In this document: piece by piece, positions 17,103 through 26,580 of the stretch
How the letters are laid out: each line of letters opens with the position of its first letter
Numbering within the stretch: position 1 is the stretch's first letter
Source: Pseudomonas sihuiensis
GTDB taxonomy: Bacteria; Pseudomonadota; Gammaproteobacteria; Pseudomonadales; Pseudomonadaceae
DNA length: 64,000 nucleotides
Direction of reading: 5' to 3'
NCBI RefSeq assembly: GCF_900106015.1
Contig: NZ_LT629797.1
Location: forward strand, 3,596,001-3,660,000
Translations under genes and position numbers: made by a program
The notes under the pieces: model-generated
Databases searched by the model: none
Told to the model about the DNA's origin: nothing
Seen by the model: the letters and a program-made list of their open reading frames with translations, nothing else

Positions 17103-19481
17103 ATGAAACGCTCCCTGACCGCCCTTGCCCTGGTGGTTGCCGCGGCCGCTGGCGGCCTGACCTGGTACCTGCACGACAAGCAGCCGCAGCGTGACGGCGA
17201 ACGAGTACTCGCTGCCCTGCAGGCGCCGGTCACGGTCGACTACGACGAACGCGGCGTGCCGCACATTCGCGCCGAGAATGAAGCGGATATGTACCGCGCC
17301 CTCGGTTTCGTCCACGCTCAGGATCGTCTGTTCCAGATGGAGCTGCTGCGTCGCCTGGCGCGCGGTGAACTGGCCGAAGTGCTCGGCGAAAAGCTGGTGC
17401 CTACCGACCGCCTGTTCCGCACCCTGGAAATCGCTCGCCATGCCGATGCCTACGCCGCCAGGCTGGACGCCAACAACCCATCCACCCAGGCGCTGCAGCA
17501 CTATCTCGAAGGGGTCAACCAGTACCAGGCCAGCCGCTCACGACCGCTGGAGTTCGACCTGCTGGGCATCGAGCCGCGTCCGTTCACCATGGCCGATACG
17601 CTCAGCGTCGCTGGCTACATGGCCTACAGCTTCGCTGCAGCCCTGCGCACCGAACCACTGATGACCCATATTCGTGACGAGCTGGGCGCGGACTATCTCA
17701 AGCTGTTCGACCTCGACTGGCATCCGCAGGGCGTGCTTGGCACCTCCCTGGCCGCCGGCGACTGGCAGGATCTTTCCGCCCTCGCCCAGCTCAGCAACAG
17801 CGCTCTGGAGGGCACCGGTCTGCCCCAGTTCGAAGGTAGCAACGCCTGGGCCGTTTCAGGCAGCCGCACCGCCAGCGGCAAACCGCTGCTGGCGGGCGAC
17901 CCGCATATTCGCTTCTCGCTGCCGGCCGTCTGGTACGAAGCGCACCTGCAGGCACCTGGTTACGAGCTGTATGGCTACCACCACGCACTGATTCCCAGCG
18001 CCATGCTTGGCCACAATCGTGACTTCGCCTGGAGCCTGACCATGTTCCAGAACGACGACCTCGACCTGATCGCCGAGCGCACCAATCCGGACAACCCCAA
18101 CCAGGTCTGGCACCAGGGCAACTGGGTCGACCTCGAACAGCGCACCGAAACCATCCGGGTCAAAGACGCCGAGCCGGTGCAGATCACCCTACGCCGCTCG
18201 CCGCACGGGCCGATCATCAACGACGCCCTGGGCCAGACCAACGGCAGCACGCCGATCGCCATGTGGTGGGCCTTCCTCGAAACCGACAACCCAATGCTTG
18301 ATGCCTTCTACCGGCTAAACCGCGCCAGCAGCCTGGACAAGGCCCGCGCCGCCGTCGAGAAGATCGAAGCCCCCGGCCTCAACGTGCTCTGGGCCAGTGC
18401 CAGCGGCGATATTGGTTGGTGGGCCGCAGCCAAGCTGCCGCTGCGCCCGGATGGCGTCAACCCGACCTTCATTCTCGATGGCGCCAGCGGTGAGGCGGAC
18501 AAACTCGGCTATCACCCCTTCAGCGCCAACCCGCAGGAAGAGAACCCCGAGCGCGGCTATATCCTCTCGGCCAACTACCAGCCCGTACCGGCCAGCGGCA
18601 TCGAGATTCCCGGTTACTACAACCTGCCTGATCGCGGTCGGCGCCTGAACCAGCGCCTGAGCGATACCTCGGTGAAATGGGACACGCAAAACAGCCAGGC
18701 GCTGCAGCTTGATCCTGGTACCGGCTATGGTCCGCGCTTGCTGGCGCCGATCCTCGACGAGCTGCGCGCAGCAGCAGCGACCGATGAGGAGCGCGCACTG
18801 GTGGAGCAACTGGCCAAGTGGAATGGCGACCACGAGCTCGACTCCGTGGCCGCCACCCTGTTCAACCAGCTGACCTATCAGCTTGCCCGCGAAGCCATGG
18901 CCGACGAGCTGGGCGAGGTGTTCTTCGACAGCCTGCTGCAAACCCGCGTGCTCGACACTGCCCTGCCGCGCCTGACCGCCAACGCCGACTCGCCCTGGTG
19001 GAATCGTCAGGGCAGCGAGCAACGCGAAAGCCGTGCGCAGATCGTCGCCGACGCCTGGCGCGCCAGCCTGACGCATCTACGCAGCGTGTTCGGCAATGAT
19101 GTCGACGCCTGGAACTGGGGCCGCGGTCATACCCTCACCCACGAGCATCCGCTTGGTCAGCAGCAGCCACTGGCCTGGCTGCTGAACGTCGGCCCATTCG
19201 CCGCACCAGGCGGCCATGAAACACCGAACAACCTCTCGCACAAGGTTGGTCCGGCGCCCTGGCCCGTGGTCTATGGCCCCTCGACCCGGCGCCTGGTCGA
19301 CCTGGCAGCTGCTGACAAGGCGCTGGGCGGCATTCCCGTCGGCCAGAGCGGCGTACCGTTCGATACCCACTATGGCGATCAGGCAACCGCCCACGTAACT
19401 GGCGAGTATCAGCCACAGCACCTGAGCGACGCCGACGTCAAAGCCAGCAGCCAGGGCACGCTGAAACTACTGCCACGCTGA
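17103..19481 (+). CDS. Penicillin-acylase-family N-terminal nucleophile hydrolase
   Basis: A 792-residue periplasmic precursor that should self-cleave into alpha and beta subunits. A signal anchor (LTALALVVAAAAGGLTW) is followed by VDYDERGVPHIRAENEAD. The cleavage site and catalytic Ser lie in EGSNAWAVSGSR, with Gly245-Ser246. Other family marks are LAGDPHIRFSLPAVWYEAHL and FAWSLTMFQNDDLDL. Relatives hydrolyse beta-lactams, acyl-homoserine lactones (PvdQ, QuiP) or aculeacin, and this sequence is too general to pick one. A site AAGGA precedes the ATG at 17103. Confidence 0.9.
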   Translation: MKRSLTALALVVAAAAGGLTWYLHDKQPQRDGERVLAALQAPVTVDYDERGVPHIRAENEADMYRALGFVHAQDRLFQMELLRRLARGELAEVLGEKLVPTDRLFRTLEIARHADAYAARLDANNPSTQALQHYLEGVNQYQASRSRPLEFDLLGIEPRPFTMADTLSVAGYMAYSFAAALRTEPLMTHIRDELGADYLKLFDLDWHPQGVLGTSLAAGDWQDLSALAQLSNSALEGTGLPQFEGSNAWAVSGSRTASGKPLLAGDPHIRFSLPAVWYEAHLQAPGYELYGYHHALIPSAMLGHNRDFAWSLTMFQNDDLDLIAERTNPDNPNQVWHQGNWVDLEQRTETIRVKDAEPVQITLRRSPHGPIINDALGQTNGSTPIAMWWAFLETDNPMLDAFYRLNRASSLDKARAAVEKIEAPGLNVLWASASGDIGWWAAAKLPLRPDGVNPTFILDGASGEADKLGYHPFSANPQEENPERGYILSANYQPVPASGIEIPGYYNLPDRGRRLNQRLSDTSVKWDTQNSQALQLDPGTGYGPRLLAPILDELRAAAATDEERALVEQLAKWNGDHELDSVAATLFNQLTYQLAREAMADELGEVFFDSLLQTRVLDTALPRLTANADSPWWNRQGSEQRESRAQIVADAWRASLTHLRSVFGNDVDAWNWGRGHTLTHEHPLGQQQPLAWLLNVGPFAAPGGHETPNNLSHKVGPAPWPVVYGPSTRRLVDLAAADKALGGIPVGQSGVPFDTHYGDQATAHVTGEYQPQHLSDADVKASSQGTLKLLPR

Positions 19482-19631
19482 GCCCCATCGAGCGATCCAG
19501 AACAGCGTGGTGCGCCATCGGTGCATCACGCTGCACGCTGGTGCACATCGGCGCAGCAAATGACGCCGCAGCCCTCGCCAGAGGGCCTAAAACCCTAGCG
19601 AAACCAAGTCTTTCAGCTCCGGTAACAAAAC

Positions 19632-19648
19632 TGGCACACGCCCTGCAT
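19632..19648 (+). promoter_or_regulatory. Sigma-54 (RpoN) promoter of the short RNA
   Basis: TGGCACACGCCCTGCAT has the -24 GG (19633-34) and -12 GC (19645-46) elements exactly 10 bp apart, as RpoN requires. Transcription should begin near 19658. Confidence 0.7.
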
Positions 19649-19657
19649 ATGCTAAAG

Positions 19658-19825
19658 CAATCCCAGTTTCGGGGACCTTGGTACAGGCAGGCCGGGGAAT
19701 CCCCTTCTTTATTCGACGCCACCGCGCGTCATGTGTAACGCGCCGCAGCTTGGCAACGAGCACGGCGCCACCCGTTTCGGGGACCTTGGTACAGGCAGGC
19801 CGGGGAATCCCCTTCTTTATTTGGG
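19658..19825 (+). ncRNA. nrsZ: Probable NrsZ small RNA (nitrogen-regulated)
   Basis: No protein is encoded here. A sigma-54 promoter is followed by two 48-bp identical units, each ending in GGGGAATCCCCTTCTTTATT, a short hairpin with a T-rich tail. The place is next to a trmL-secB block and the PA5126-like gene. In P. aeruginosa the NtrC/RpoN-dependent RNA NrsZ lies in the same neighbourhood, as I recall. The end is taken at the second hairpin. The size is about 165 nt. Identity is inferred from synteny, promoter class and processing-like repeats, not from alignment. Confidence 0.6.
19666..19821 (+). repeat. Direct 48-bp duplication inside the RNA gene
   Basis: Copies at 19666-19713 and 19774-19821 start GTTTCGGGGACCTTGGTACA and look identical through TTTATT. 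They are offset by exactly 108 bp. Confidence 0.9.
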
Positions 19826-20260
19826 ACGCAGCGTCAGGCGCGCCCGCCAACGTCCATCCTCTTGCGCACCGCGCCACTCCCCGTCCAGCGGGCGGGGTGA
19901 CACCAGCACCAGCAGCAGATCCCGTCCGTCGCGCTCCACGCGCCAGTTCACCAGCCCCAACGGCAGTTTCAATTGCCCCTCACGCACCCGCCCGTAGGCA
20001 TCCTCGTAGCGATACACCAAGGCGCCATCGACATGTTCGGCCTGCGCCTGTGGCTCACGATTGAACCAAAGCTGCAATCCCAGCTCCCAGGCCTCGGCAT
20101 CCTCGATACGCAGACGCGGTGGATCGAACACCCGGCCGATCATCATGCCGACAAGAAAGGCGATCAGCATCACCGATGCCACGAAACGCCAGCGCAAACG
20201 CGGCCGTGGATCTTCTGGCGGCGTAGAATGGCGCTCGTCCAAGCGCTCGGAGTGTTGCAT
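19817..20260 (-). CDS. Single-pass membrane protein of unknown function (PA5126-like)
   Basis: A 147-residue protein with one membrane segment (about residues 29-45, [19 protein letters not shown]), then a small outside or periplasmic domain rich in Arg and beta pattern ([20 protein letters not shown], then [20 protein letters not shown]). I do not recognise a named domain. Its ATG at 20260 and that of trmL on the other strand share the same CATG. Its stop codon lies within the second hairpin of the convergent short RNA, so the two transcripts overlap at their 3' ends. Confidence 0.65.
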   Translation of the reverse strand: MQHSERLDERHSTPPEDPRPRLRWRFVASVMLIAFLVGMMIGRVFDPPRLRIEDAEAWELGLQLWFNREPQAQAEHVDGALVYRYEDAYGRVREGQLKLPLGLVNWRVERDGRDLLLVLVSPRPLDGEWRGAQEDGRWRARLTLRPK

Positions 20261-20723
20261 GTTCCACGTCATCCTCTTTCAACCGGAAATTCCGCCCAAT
20301 ACCGGCAACATTATCAGGCTGTGCGCCAACAGCGGCTGCCAGCTGCATTTGATCGAGCCGCTGGGCTTCGAGCTGGATGACAAACGGCTGCGCCGCGCCG
20401 GCCTGGATTATCACGAATACGCCACGCTCAAGCGCCACCCGGACCTGCAGAGCTGCCTCGACAGCCTTGGCCAGCCGCGCCTGTTCGCCTTCACCACCAA
20501 GGGCTCGCAGCCGTTCCACGAGATCGCCTACCAGCCCGGCGACGCGTTCCTGTTCGGCCCAGAAAGCCGTGGCCTGCCAGAAGAGGTGCGCAACGCCCTG
20601 CCGCCCGAGCAGCGCGTACGCCTGCCGATGCGCGCCGGCTGCCGCAGCCTGAACCTGTCCAATACCGTGGCCGTCACCGTTTACGAGGCCTGGCGGCAGA
20701 ACGGCTTCGCTGGCGCCAATTAA
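20259..20723 (+). CDS. trmL: tRNA (cytidine/uridine-2'-O-)-methyltransferase
   Basis: Methylates the ribose of the wobble base (position 34) in leucine tRNAs. The 154-residue SPOUT protein has the full family set: [20 protein letters not shown] at the N-terminus, [10 protein letters not shown] near residue 100 and [17 protein letters not shown] at the end, forming the knotted SAM site. Length matches E. coli TrmL (157). It begins with the ATG at 20259. A bidirectional terminator follows. Confidence 0.95.
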   Translation: MFHVILFQPEIPPNTGNIIRLCANSGCQLHLIEPLGFELDDKRLRRAGLDYHEYATLKRHPDLQSCLDSLGQPRLFAFTTKGSQPFHEIAYQPGDAFLFGPESRGLPEEVRNALPPEQRVRLPMRAGCRSLNLSNTVAVTVYEAWRQNGFAGAN

Positions 20724-20739
20724 GGCCGCGAGCGGACAC

Positions 20740-20767
20740 AAAAAAGCGCCCCGAGGGGCGCTTTTTC
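20740..20767. terminator. Bidirectional terminator between trmL and secB
   Basis: AAAAAAGCGCCCC, loop GA, GGGGCGCTTTTT. A-run and T-run on both sides serve both converging genes. Confidence 0.9.
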
Positions 20768-20786
20768 ATGCAACCGAACCGAGCAC

Positions 20787-21272
20787 TCAGTGAGCAGTGG
20801 TTTCGCCGGCTTGCTGCATGCGCTGTAGCTCCTGAGCGTACAACGCGTCGAAGTTCACCGGCGACAGCATCAGCGCCGGGAACGAGCCGCGGATCACCAG
20901 GCTGTCCAGCGCTTCGCGGGCGTACGGGAACAGGATGTTCGGGCAGAAGGCGCCGAGGGTGTGGCTCATGGAGGCAGCGTCGAGGCCCTTGATCAGGAAG
21001 ATACCGGCCTGCTGCACTTCAGCGATGAAGGCGACTTCTTCGCCATTCTTCACGGTCACCGACAGGGTCAGCACCACTTCGTGGAAGTCACCTTCCAGTG
21101 CCTTCTGGCGGGTGTTCAGATCCATACCAACGCTCGGCGTCCACTCCTGGCGGAAGATTTCCGGGCTCTTCGGCGCTTCGAAGGACAGGTCCTTGACGTA
21201 GATACGCTGCAGGGAGAATTGCGGATTCTGCGAATCGGCAGCGGCTGCGCCGCTGTTGGCTTGCTCGGTCAT
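20787..21272 (-). CDS. secB: Protein-export chaperone SecB
   Basis: A cytosolic tetrameric chaperone that keeps preproteins unfolded and delivers them to SecA. The 161-residue sequence has the family core: [39 protein letters not shown], and [20 protein letters not shown]. Acidic N- and C-terminal stretches are present. It is the last gene of a minus-strand run (rhodanese, grxC, secB), 28 bp after grxC, and ends at a strong terminator. Confidence 0.97.
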   Translation of the reverse strand: MTEQANSGAAAADSQNPQFSLQRIYVKDLSFEAPKSPEIFRQEWTPSVGMDLNTRQKALEGDFHEVVLTLSVTVKNGEEVAFIAEVQQAGIFLIKGLDAASMSHTLGAFCPNILFPYAREALDSLVIRGSFPALMLSPVNFDALYAQELQRMQQAGETTAH

Positions 21273-21300
21273 GGCGTTTGCCTTCCTTAACGTTGAGGTT

Positions 21301-21561
21301 TCAAGCGGGGCTCTGCAGCAGGGCGTCGAGCTTGCCGGCGCGCTCCAGGGCATAGAGGTCGTCACAGCCACCCACATGGGTGCTGCCGATCCAGATTTGC
21401 GGCACCGAGGTGCGGCCGGCCTTGCGGGTCATCTCCGCGCGGATGGCCGGCTGGCCGTCGACGCGAATTTCCTCGAAGTCCACCCCTTTGCTGGCCAGTA
21501 GTTGCTTGGCGCGCATGCAGTAGGGGCACCAGTCGCTGGAGTAGACGACCACACTGGTCAT
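21301..21561 (-). CDS. grxC: Glutaredoxin 3
   Basis: An 86-residue glutaredoxin with the dithiol site CPYC (residues 12-15) and the TSVPQIWIG / GGCDDLYAL glutathione-binding motifs. It reduces disulfides with glutathione in the cytoplasm. It begins one base after the rhodanese stop, so the two are tightly coupled in one operon. Confidence 0.95.
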   Translation of the reverse strand: MTSVVVYSSDWCPYCMRAKQLLASKGVDFEEIRVDGQPAIRAEMTRKAGRTSVPQIWIGSTHVGGCDDLYALERAGKLDALLQSPA

Positions 21562-21562
21562 G

Positions 21563-21976
21563 TCACTTCACCAGCGGCAGGTTGTCGCCACGCCAGGTGG
21601 CGATGCCACCGGACAGCTTGGCGGCGATAAAACCGGCTTTCTTCAGCTCGCGGGCGACGCTGCCGGCATGCTGACCCATGGCGTCGACGACGACGATGGT
21701 CTTGGCCTTGTGCTTTTCCAGCTCGGCGACACGTGCGGCCACCTTGTCGTAAGGAATGTGCAGCGAATCGACGATATGGCCGGCAGAGAAGTCCTTCTGC
21801 GCGCGCACGTCGAGCACCACGCCCTTGTCGCTGTTGACCAGCGCGGTGAGCTCGCGGCTCGACAGGCTCTGCCCGCCCTTGCGCATTTCGGTGACGATCA
21901 GCAACACCAGCAGAACGGCGAACATTCCACTCAGTACGTAGTGGTTGATGATGAATTCAATCAGGTTGGCGAACAT
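21563..21976 (-). CDS. Membrane-anchored rhodanese-like protein
   Basis: A 137-residue protein with an N-terminal membrane segment (VLSGMFAVLLVLLIVT) and a rhodanese domain (GVVLDVRAQKDFSAGHIVDS). The usual catalytic Cys position is occupied by the sequence VVVDAMGQHAGSVARELKKA, which lacks a Cys, so sulfur transfer activity is doubtful. It heads the grxC-secB operon, with a -10/-35 pair 30-60 bp upstream. The YibN group in enterics has the same operon position. Confidence 0.88.
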   Translation of the reverse strand: MFANLIEFIINHYVLSGMFAVLLVLLIVTEMRKGGQSLSSRELTALVNSDKGVVLDVRAQKDFSAGHIVDSLHIPYDKVAARVAELEKHKAKTIVVVDAMGQHAGSVARELKKAGFIAAKLSGGIATWRGDNLPLVK

Positions 21977-22007
21977 CTATATGGCCCAGGACGGTAAAAT
22001 GCCGGCC

Positions 22008-22036
22008 AGTATACACAGCCCCACAGGTCGGCCAAA
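22008..22036 (-). promoter_or_regulatory. Promoter of the rhodanese-grxC-secB operon
   Basis: On the minus strand, TTTGGC (22036-22031) and TATACT (22013-22008) are 17 bp apart. Confidence 0.45.
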
Positions 22037-22123
22037 CCCCGTCTGGCAGTGACGCGCCAGGCGCTTGGCCCTAAAATGCCGGGCTGTTTCATTGCCCCCT
22101 CAGACGCAGAGCGAGCCAGTTCA

Positions 22124-23656
22124 ATGAGTGCCACGCCAAAACCCTTGGTTCTGATCATCCTCGACGGCTTCGGTCACAGCGACAAACCCGAGTACAACGC
22201 CATCCATGCTGCCAACACGCCGGTGTACGACCGCCTGCGCGCCACCTACCCGCACGGTCTGATCTCCGGCAGCGGCATGGACGTGGGCCTGCCGGACGGA
22301 CAGATGGGCAACTCCGAAGTCGGCCACATGAACCTCGGTGCCGGCCGCGTGGTGTACCAGGACTTCACTCGCGTGACCAAGGCGATTCGTGACGGCGAAT
22401 TCTTCGATAACGCCACCATCAACCAGGCCGTGGACAAGGCTGTGGCCGCCGGCAAGGCCGTGCATATCCTCGGCCTGCTCTCCGATGGCGGCGTACACAG
22501 CCACCAGGATCACATCGTCGCCATGGCCGAACTGGCTGCCAAGCGTGGCGCCGAGAAGATCTATCTGCACGCTTTCCTCGACGGCCGCGATACCCCGCCG
22601 AAAAGCGCGCAGCCGTCGATCGAGCTGCTCGACGCCGCCTTCGCCCGCCTCGGCAAAGGCCGCATCGCCAGCCTCACCGGCCGCTACTTCGCCATGGACC
22701 GCGACAACCGCTGGGACCGCGTCGAGCAGGCCTATCACCTGATCGTCGACGGCGCTGGCCAGTTCAACGCCGCCAACGCCGTGGCAGGCCTGCAGGCAGC
22801 CTACGAACGCGGCGAGAGCGACGAATTCGTCAAGACCACCACCATCGGTACACCGGTGCAGGTCGAGGATGGCGACGCAGTGGTATTCATGAACTTCCGC
22901 GCCGACCGTGCCCGCGAGCTGACTCGCGCCTTCGTCGAGCCTGGTTTCAAGGAATTCGAGCGCAAGCGTGCACCGCAGGTCGGTTTCGTCATGCTCACCC
23001 AGTACTCGGCGAGCATCCCGGCCCCCAGCGCCTTTGCTCCGGAAGCGCTGACCAACGTGCTCGGCGAATACCTGGCGAAGAACGGCAAGACCCAGCTGCG
23101 CATCGCCGAAACCGAGAAATACGCCCACGTCACCTTCTTCTTCTCCGGCGGCCGTGAAGAGCCGTTCGAGGGCGAAGAACGCATCCTCATCCCATCGCCG
23201 AACGTCGCTACATACGACCTGCAGCCGGAAATGAGCGCGCCGGAAGTCACCGACAAGATCGTCGATGCCATCGAGAACCAGCGCTATGACGTGATCATCG
23301 TCAATTACGCCAACGGCGACATGGTCGGTCATACCGGCGTGTTCGAGGCCGCAGTCAAGGCCGTGGAAACCCTCGACAGCTGCGTCGGCCGCATCACCGA
23401 GGCGCTGGCGAAGGTCGGCGGCGAAGCGCTGATCACCGCCGATCACGGCAACGTCGAGCAGATGGAAGACGAGTGCACCGGCCAGGCGCACACCGCGCAC
23501 ACCTGCGAGCCGGTACCGTTCATCTACGTCGGCAAGCGCCCGGCACGCATCCGCGAAGGCGGCGTGCTGGCCGACGTGGCGCCGACCCTGCTCAAGCTCA
23601 TGGGCCTGGAACAGCCGGCCGAGATGACCGGCAAGACCATCGTCGAGCTGCAATAA
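22124..23656 (+). CDS. gpmI: 2,3-bisphosphoglycerate-independent phosphoglycerate mutase
   Basis: Interconverts 3- and 2-phosphoglycerate in glycolysis using two Mn ions and a phosphoserine. The 510-residue protein shows the metal Asp in LIILDGFGH (D14), catalytic Ser64 in [32 protein letters not shown], and the metal cluster [11 protein letters not shown] / [11 protein letters not shown]. The ATG at 22124 gives the standard N-terminus. A TAAAAT at 22072-22077 could be its -10. Confidence 0.97.
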   Translation: MSATPKPLVLIILDGFGHSDKPEYNAIHAANTPVYDRLRATYPHGLISGSGMDVGLPDGQMGNSEVGHMNLGAGRVVYQDFTRVTKAIRDGEFFDNATINQAVDKAVAAGKAVHILGLLSDGGVHSHQDHIVAMAELAAKRGAEKIYLHAFLDGRDTPPKSAQPSIELLDAAFARLGKGRIASLTGRYFAMDRDNRWDRVEQAYHLIVDGAGQFNAANAVAGLQAAYERGESDEFVKTTTIGTPVQVEDGDAVVFMNFRADRARELTRAFVEPGFKEFERKRAPQVGFVMLTQYSASIPAPSAFAPEALTNVLGEYLAKNGKTQLRIAETEKYAHVTFFFSGGREEPFEGEERILIPSPNVATYDLQPEMSAPEVTDKIVDAIENQRYDVIIVNYANGDMVGHTGVFEAAVKAVETLDSCVGRITEALAKVGGEALITADHGNVEQMEDECTGQAHTAHTCEPVPFIYVGKRPARIREGGVLADVAPTLLKLMGLEQPAEMTGKTIVELQ

Positions 23657-23667
23657 GACGCAAGCAT

Positions 23668-23720
23668 CGTAGCCCGGATGCAATCCGGGGAATCTCCCCC
23701 CGGATTGCATCCGGGCTACG
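23668..23720. repeat. REP-like inverted repeat (GTAGCCCGGATGCAATCC)
   Basis: CGTAGCCCGGATGCAATCCG and CGGATTGCATCCGGGCTACG form a nearly perfect hairpin across a short loop between gpmI and envC. Confidence 0.85.
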
Positions 23721-23821
23721 CGTCACGTTCGCTCTTCTAGCTGCTTGTGGCTTGCAGCTTGCCGCCGGTTTTTTAGGCATACTAAGCGCCATTCGCTACT
23801 CCGCCAGGTATCGCCCCGCCC

Positions 23822-25072
23822 ATGCTTCGCATCCTTGCCCTGATTCTGCTCAGCAGCCTGATCGCTCCGGCCATCGCCGATCAGCGCGCCGATACCCAGC
23901 GCCAGCTGGAAGCGGCGCGCCAGGACGTTGCCGAGCTGAAGAAGCTGCTGGAGAAACTGCAGCAGGAGAAATCCGGCGTGCAGCAGCAGCTGAAGAAGAC
24001 CGAGACCGAGATGGGCGACCTGGAAAACCAGGTCAAGGAACTGCAGCGCGAACTCAAAGGCAGCGAGCAGGAAATCCAGCGCCTGGATCAGGAGAAAAAA
24101 AAACTCCAGGGCGCGCGCACTGAACAGCAACGACTGATCGGCATCCAGGCCCGCGCCGCCTATCAGAGCGGCCGCCAGGAATACGTCAAGCTGCTGCTCA
24201 ACCAGCAGAACCCGGAAAAATTCTCACGTACCCTCACCTATTACGACTACCTCAGTCAGGCCCGCCTCGAGCAGCTCGCCGCGTTCAACGAGACTCTGCG
24301 CCAGCTGGCCAACGTCGAGCAGGAAATCACCAGCCACCAGGCCCAGTTGCAGGCGCAGAAGGCCGGCCTGGACGAACGTCACGCCAAGCTTGCCGAGGCG
24401 CGCAAGGAGCGCCAGCAGGCCCTGGCCAAGCTCAACAGCGACTTCGCCACCCGCGACCAGCGACTCAAGGCGCGCCAGCAGGAACAGGCCGAGCTGGGCC
24501 GCGTACTGAAGACCATCGAAGAAACCCTGGCCCGCCAGGCACGCGAGGCTGAAGAGGCGCGCAAGCGCGCCCTGGCCGCGCAACAGGCAGAGCAGGCGCG
24601 GCCAGGCAGCCAGCAGCCGAGTCAGCCAAGCGGCCCGTTGGTTACATCCGGCGCCGTCTACGGCGGGCCTTTCGCCAGCGCACGCGGCAAGCTGCCGTGG
24701 CCGGTCGATGGCCGATTGGTAGCACGCTACGGAACCCCTCGCGGCGGCGACGCTCGTACTAAATGGGATGGCGTGCTGATCGGTGCGCCCGCCGGCAGCC
24801 AGGTACGCGCCGTGCATGGTGGACGCGTGGTATTCGCCGACTGGTTGCGTGGCGCCGGTCTGTTGGTCATTCTCGACCATGGCAACGGTTACCTGAGCCT
24901 GTATGGTCACAACCAGAACCTGCTCAAGAGTGCCGGAGACGTGGTCAAGGCCGGCGACCCCATCGCCACCGTTGGTAGCAGCGGTGGCCAGGAAACATCG
25001 GCACTGTACTTCGCCATTCGCCAGAACGGTCGTCCGAGTGACCCGGCACAGTGGTGCCGCGCGCAGGGATAA
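23822..25072 (+). CDS. envC: Murein hydrolase activator EnvC (degenerate LytM)
   Basis: A periplasmic activator of AmiA/AmiB amidases at the septum, working with FtsEX. The 416-residue protein has a signal peptide (LRILALILLSSLIAPAIA), a long coiled coil (about residues 20-260, KKLLEKLQQEKSGVQQQLKK), and a C-terminal LytM domain (about 290-416). The LytM domain retains HGNGYLSLYGH but has KWDGVLIGAP where the first zinc His-x-G motif should be, so it is non-catalytic as in other EnvC proteins. It is followed 46 bp later by ctpA. Confidence 0.95.
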   Translation: MLRILALILLSSLIAPAIADQRADTQRQLEAARQDVAELKKLLEKLQQEKSGVQQQLKKTETEMGDLENQVKELQRELKGSEQEIQRLDQEKKKLQGARTEQQRLIGIQARAAYQSGRQEYVKLLLNQQNPEKFSRTLTYYDYLSQARLEQLAAFNETLRQLANVEQEITSHQAQLQAQKAGLDERHAKLAEARKERQQALAKLNSDFATRDQRLKARQQEQAELGRVLKTIEETLARQAREAEEARKRALAAQQAEQARPGSQQPSQPSGPLVTSGAVYGGPFASARGKLPWPVDGRLVARYGTPRGGDARTKWDGVLIGAPAGSQVRAVHGGRVVFADWLRGAGLLVILDHGNGYLSLYGHNQNLLKSAGDVVKAGDPIATVGSSGGQETSALYFAIRQNGRPSDPAQWCRAQG

Positions 25073-25118
25073 TCAGGTTGCAGCCTGGTGGCGCCTAATT
25101 TAACTAGGAGTTGTCTTC

Positions 25119-26435
25119 ATGTCTCATCGCTTCCGCCCCACCTGCCTGGCCCTGGCCCTCGGGCTGCTGCTCGGCGCTCCAGCCCTGCACGCCGCCGAGC
25201 CTGCCCCCGCGCCGGCAGCGGCGGCAAGCGCCAAGGCTCCGTTGCCGCTGGACGATCTGCGCACCTTCGCCGAGGTGATGGACCGCATCAAGGCAGCCTA
25301 CGTCGAGCCGGTAAGCGACAAGACCCTGCTGGAAAATGCCATCAAGGGCATGCTCAGCAACCTCGACCCGCACTCGGCCTACCTCGAGCCGGAAGCCTTC
25401 GCCGAACTGCAGGAAAGCACCAGCGGTGAATTCGGCGGCCTGGGCATCGAGGTCGGCATGGAGGATGGCTTCGTCAAGGTGGTCTCCCCCATCGACGACA
25501 CGCCCGCCTCGAAAGCCGGCATCCAGCCCGGCGACCTGATCGTCAAGATCGACGGCCAGCCGACCAAGGGCCTGTCGATGATGGAAGCTGTGGACAAGAT
25601 GCGCGGCAAGGCCGGCAGCAAGATCGAGCTGACGCTGGTACGCGACGGCGGTCGCCCCTTCGACCTGACCCTGACCCGCGCAGTGATCAAGGTGCGTAGC
25701 GTGAAGAGCCAGATGCTCGAAGACGGCTACGGCTATCTGCGCATCTCGCAATTCCAGGTCAACACTGGCGAGGAGGTGGGCAAGGCCCTGACCAAACTGC
25801 GCCAGGACAACGGCAACAAGAAACTGCGCGGCCTGGTCATGGACCTGCGCAACAACCCGGGCGGCGTGCTGCAGGCAGCCGTGGAAGTGACCGATCACTT
25901 CCTCAAGAGCGGCCTGATCGTCTACACCGAAGGCCGCCTGGCCAATTCCGAACTGCGCTTCAACGCCGACCCGGCCGACGCCAGCGAAGGCGTACCGCTG
26001 GTGGTGCTGATCAACGGCGGCAGCGCCTCGGCGTCGGAGATCGTTGCCGGTGCGCTGCAGGATCACAAGCGCGCGGTACTGATGGGCACCGACAGCTTCG
26101 GCAAGGGCTCGGTACAGACTGTGCTGCCGCTGAACAACGACCGCGCGCTGAAGCTGACCACCGCCCTGTATTTCACACCCAACGGTCGCTCGATCCAGGC
26201 TCAGGGCATCGTCCCTGATATCGAAGTGGCGCGCGCCAAGCTGACTCGCGAGCAGGAAAATGAAGGCATCAAGGAAGCCGACCTGCAAGGCCACCTGGGC
26301 AATGGCAACGGCGGCGCCGATCGCCCGAGCCGTGGTGCCCAGGCCGCGCGCACCGAACGCCCGCAGGATGACGACTATCAGCTGAGCCAGGCGCTGAACC
26401 TGCTCAAGGGCCTGAGCGTCACGCGCGGCAACTGA
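25119..26435 (+). CDS. ctpA: Carboxy-terminal processing protease (S41)
   Basis: A periplasmic protease of the CtpA/Prc type that trims cell-wall-active proteins. The 438-residue sequence has a signal peptide (LALALGLLLGAPALHA), a PDZ domain near 95-175 (GIEVGMEDGFVKVVSPIDDT, then ASKAGIQPGDLIVKIDG), and the catalytic region NGGSASASEIVAGALQD (Ser in residues 302-306), with the Lys in GKGSVQ about 25 residues later. The envC-ctpA pair is conserved. It ends at a clear terminator. Confidence 0.95.
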   Translation: MSHRFRPTCLALALGLLLGAPALHAAEPAPAPAAAASAKAPLPLDDLRTFAEVMDRIKAAYVEPVSDKTLLENAIKGMLSNLDPHSAYLEPEAFAELQESTSGEFGGLGIEVGMEDGFVKVVSPIDDTPASKAGIQPGDLIVKIDGQPTKGLSMMEAVDKMRGKAGSKIELTLVRDGGRPFDLTLTRAVIKVRSVKSQMLEDGYGYLRISQFQVNTGEEVGKALTKLRQDNGNKKLRGLVMDLRNNPGGVLQAAVEVTDHFLKSGLIVYTEGRLANSELRFNADPADASEGVPLVVLINGGSASASEIVAGALQDHKRAVLMGTDSFGKGSVQTVLPLNNDRALKLTTALYFTPNGRSIQAQGIVPDIEVARAKLTREQENEGIKEADLQGHLGNGNGGADRPSRGAQAARTERPQDDDYQLSQALNLLKGLSVTRGN

Positions 26436-26451
26436 GTCAGCAGGCCATACG

Positions 26452-26484
26452 AAAAAGCCCGGACAACTGTCCGGGCTTTTTCTT
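26452..26484 (+). terminator. Rho-independent terminator after ctpA
   Basis: AAAAAGCCCGGACA, loop, TGTCCGGGCTTTTTC. Strong stem and T-run. Confidence 0.93.
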
Positions 26485-26494
26485 TGGCGAAGCG

Positions 26495-26576
26495 CGTAGG
26501 GTGCGCCGTGCGCACCGAGGCTGGCACCAGCGTCACGGCTGGTGCGCGCGGCCTAGGCGGCCGCGCGACATTCTAC
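26495..26576. repeat. GTAGGGTGCGCC repeat with inner palindromes
   Basis: GTAGGGTGCGCCGTGCGCACC, then the GCTGGCACCAGC / GGCTGGTGC region and CGCGCGGCC TAG GCGGCCGCGCG follow within 80 bp. Confidence 0.6.
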
Positions 26577-26580
26577 GGTT

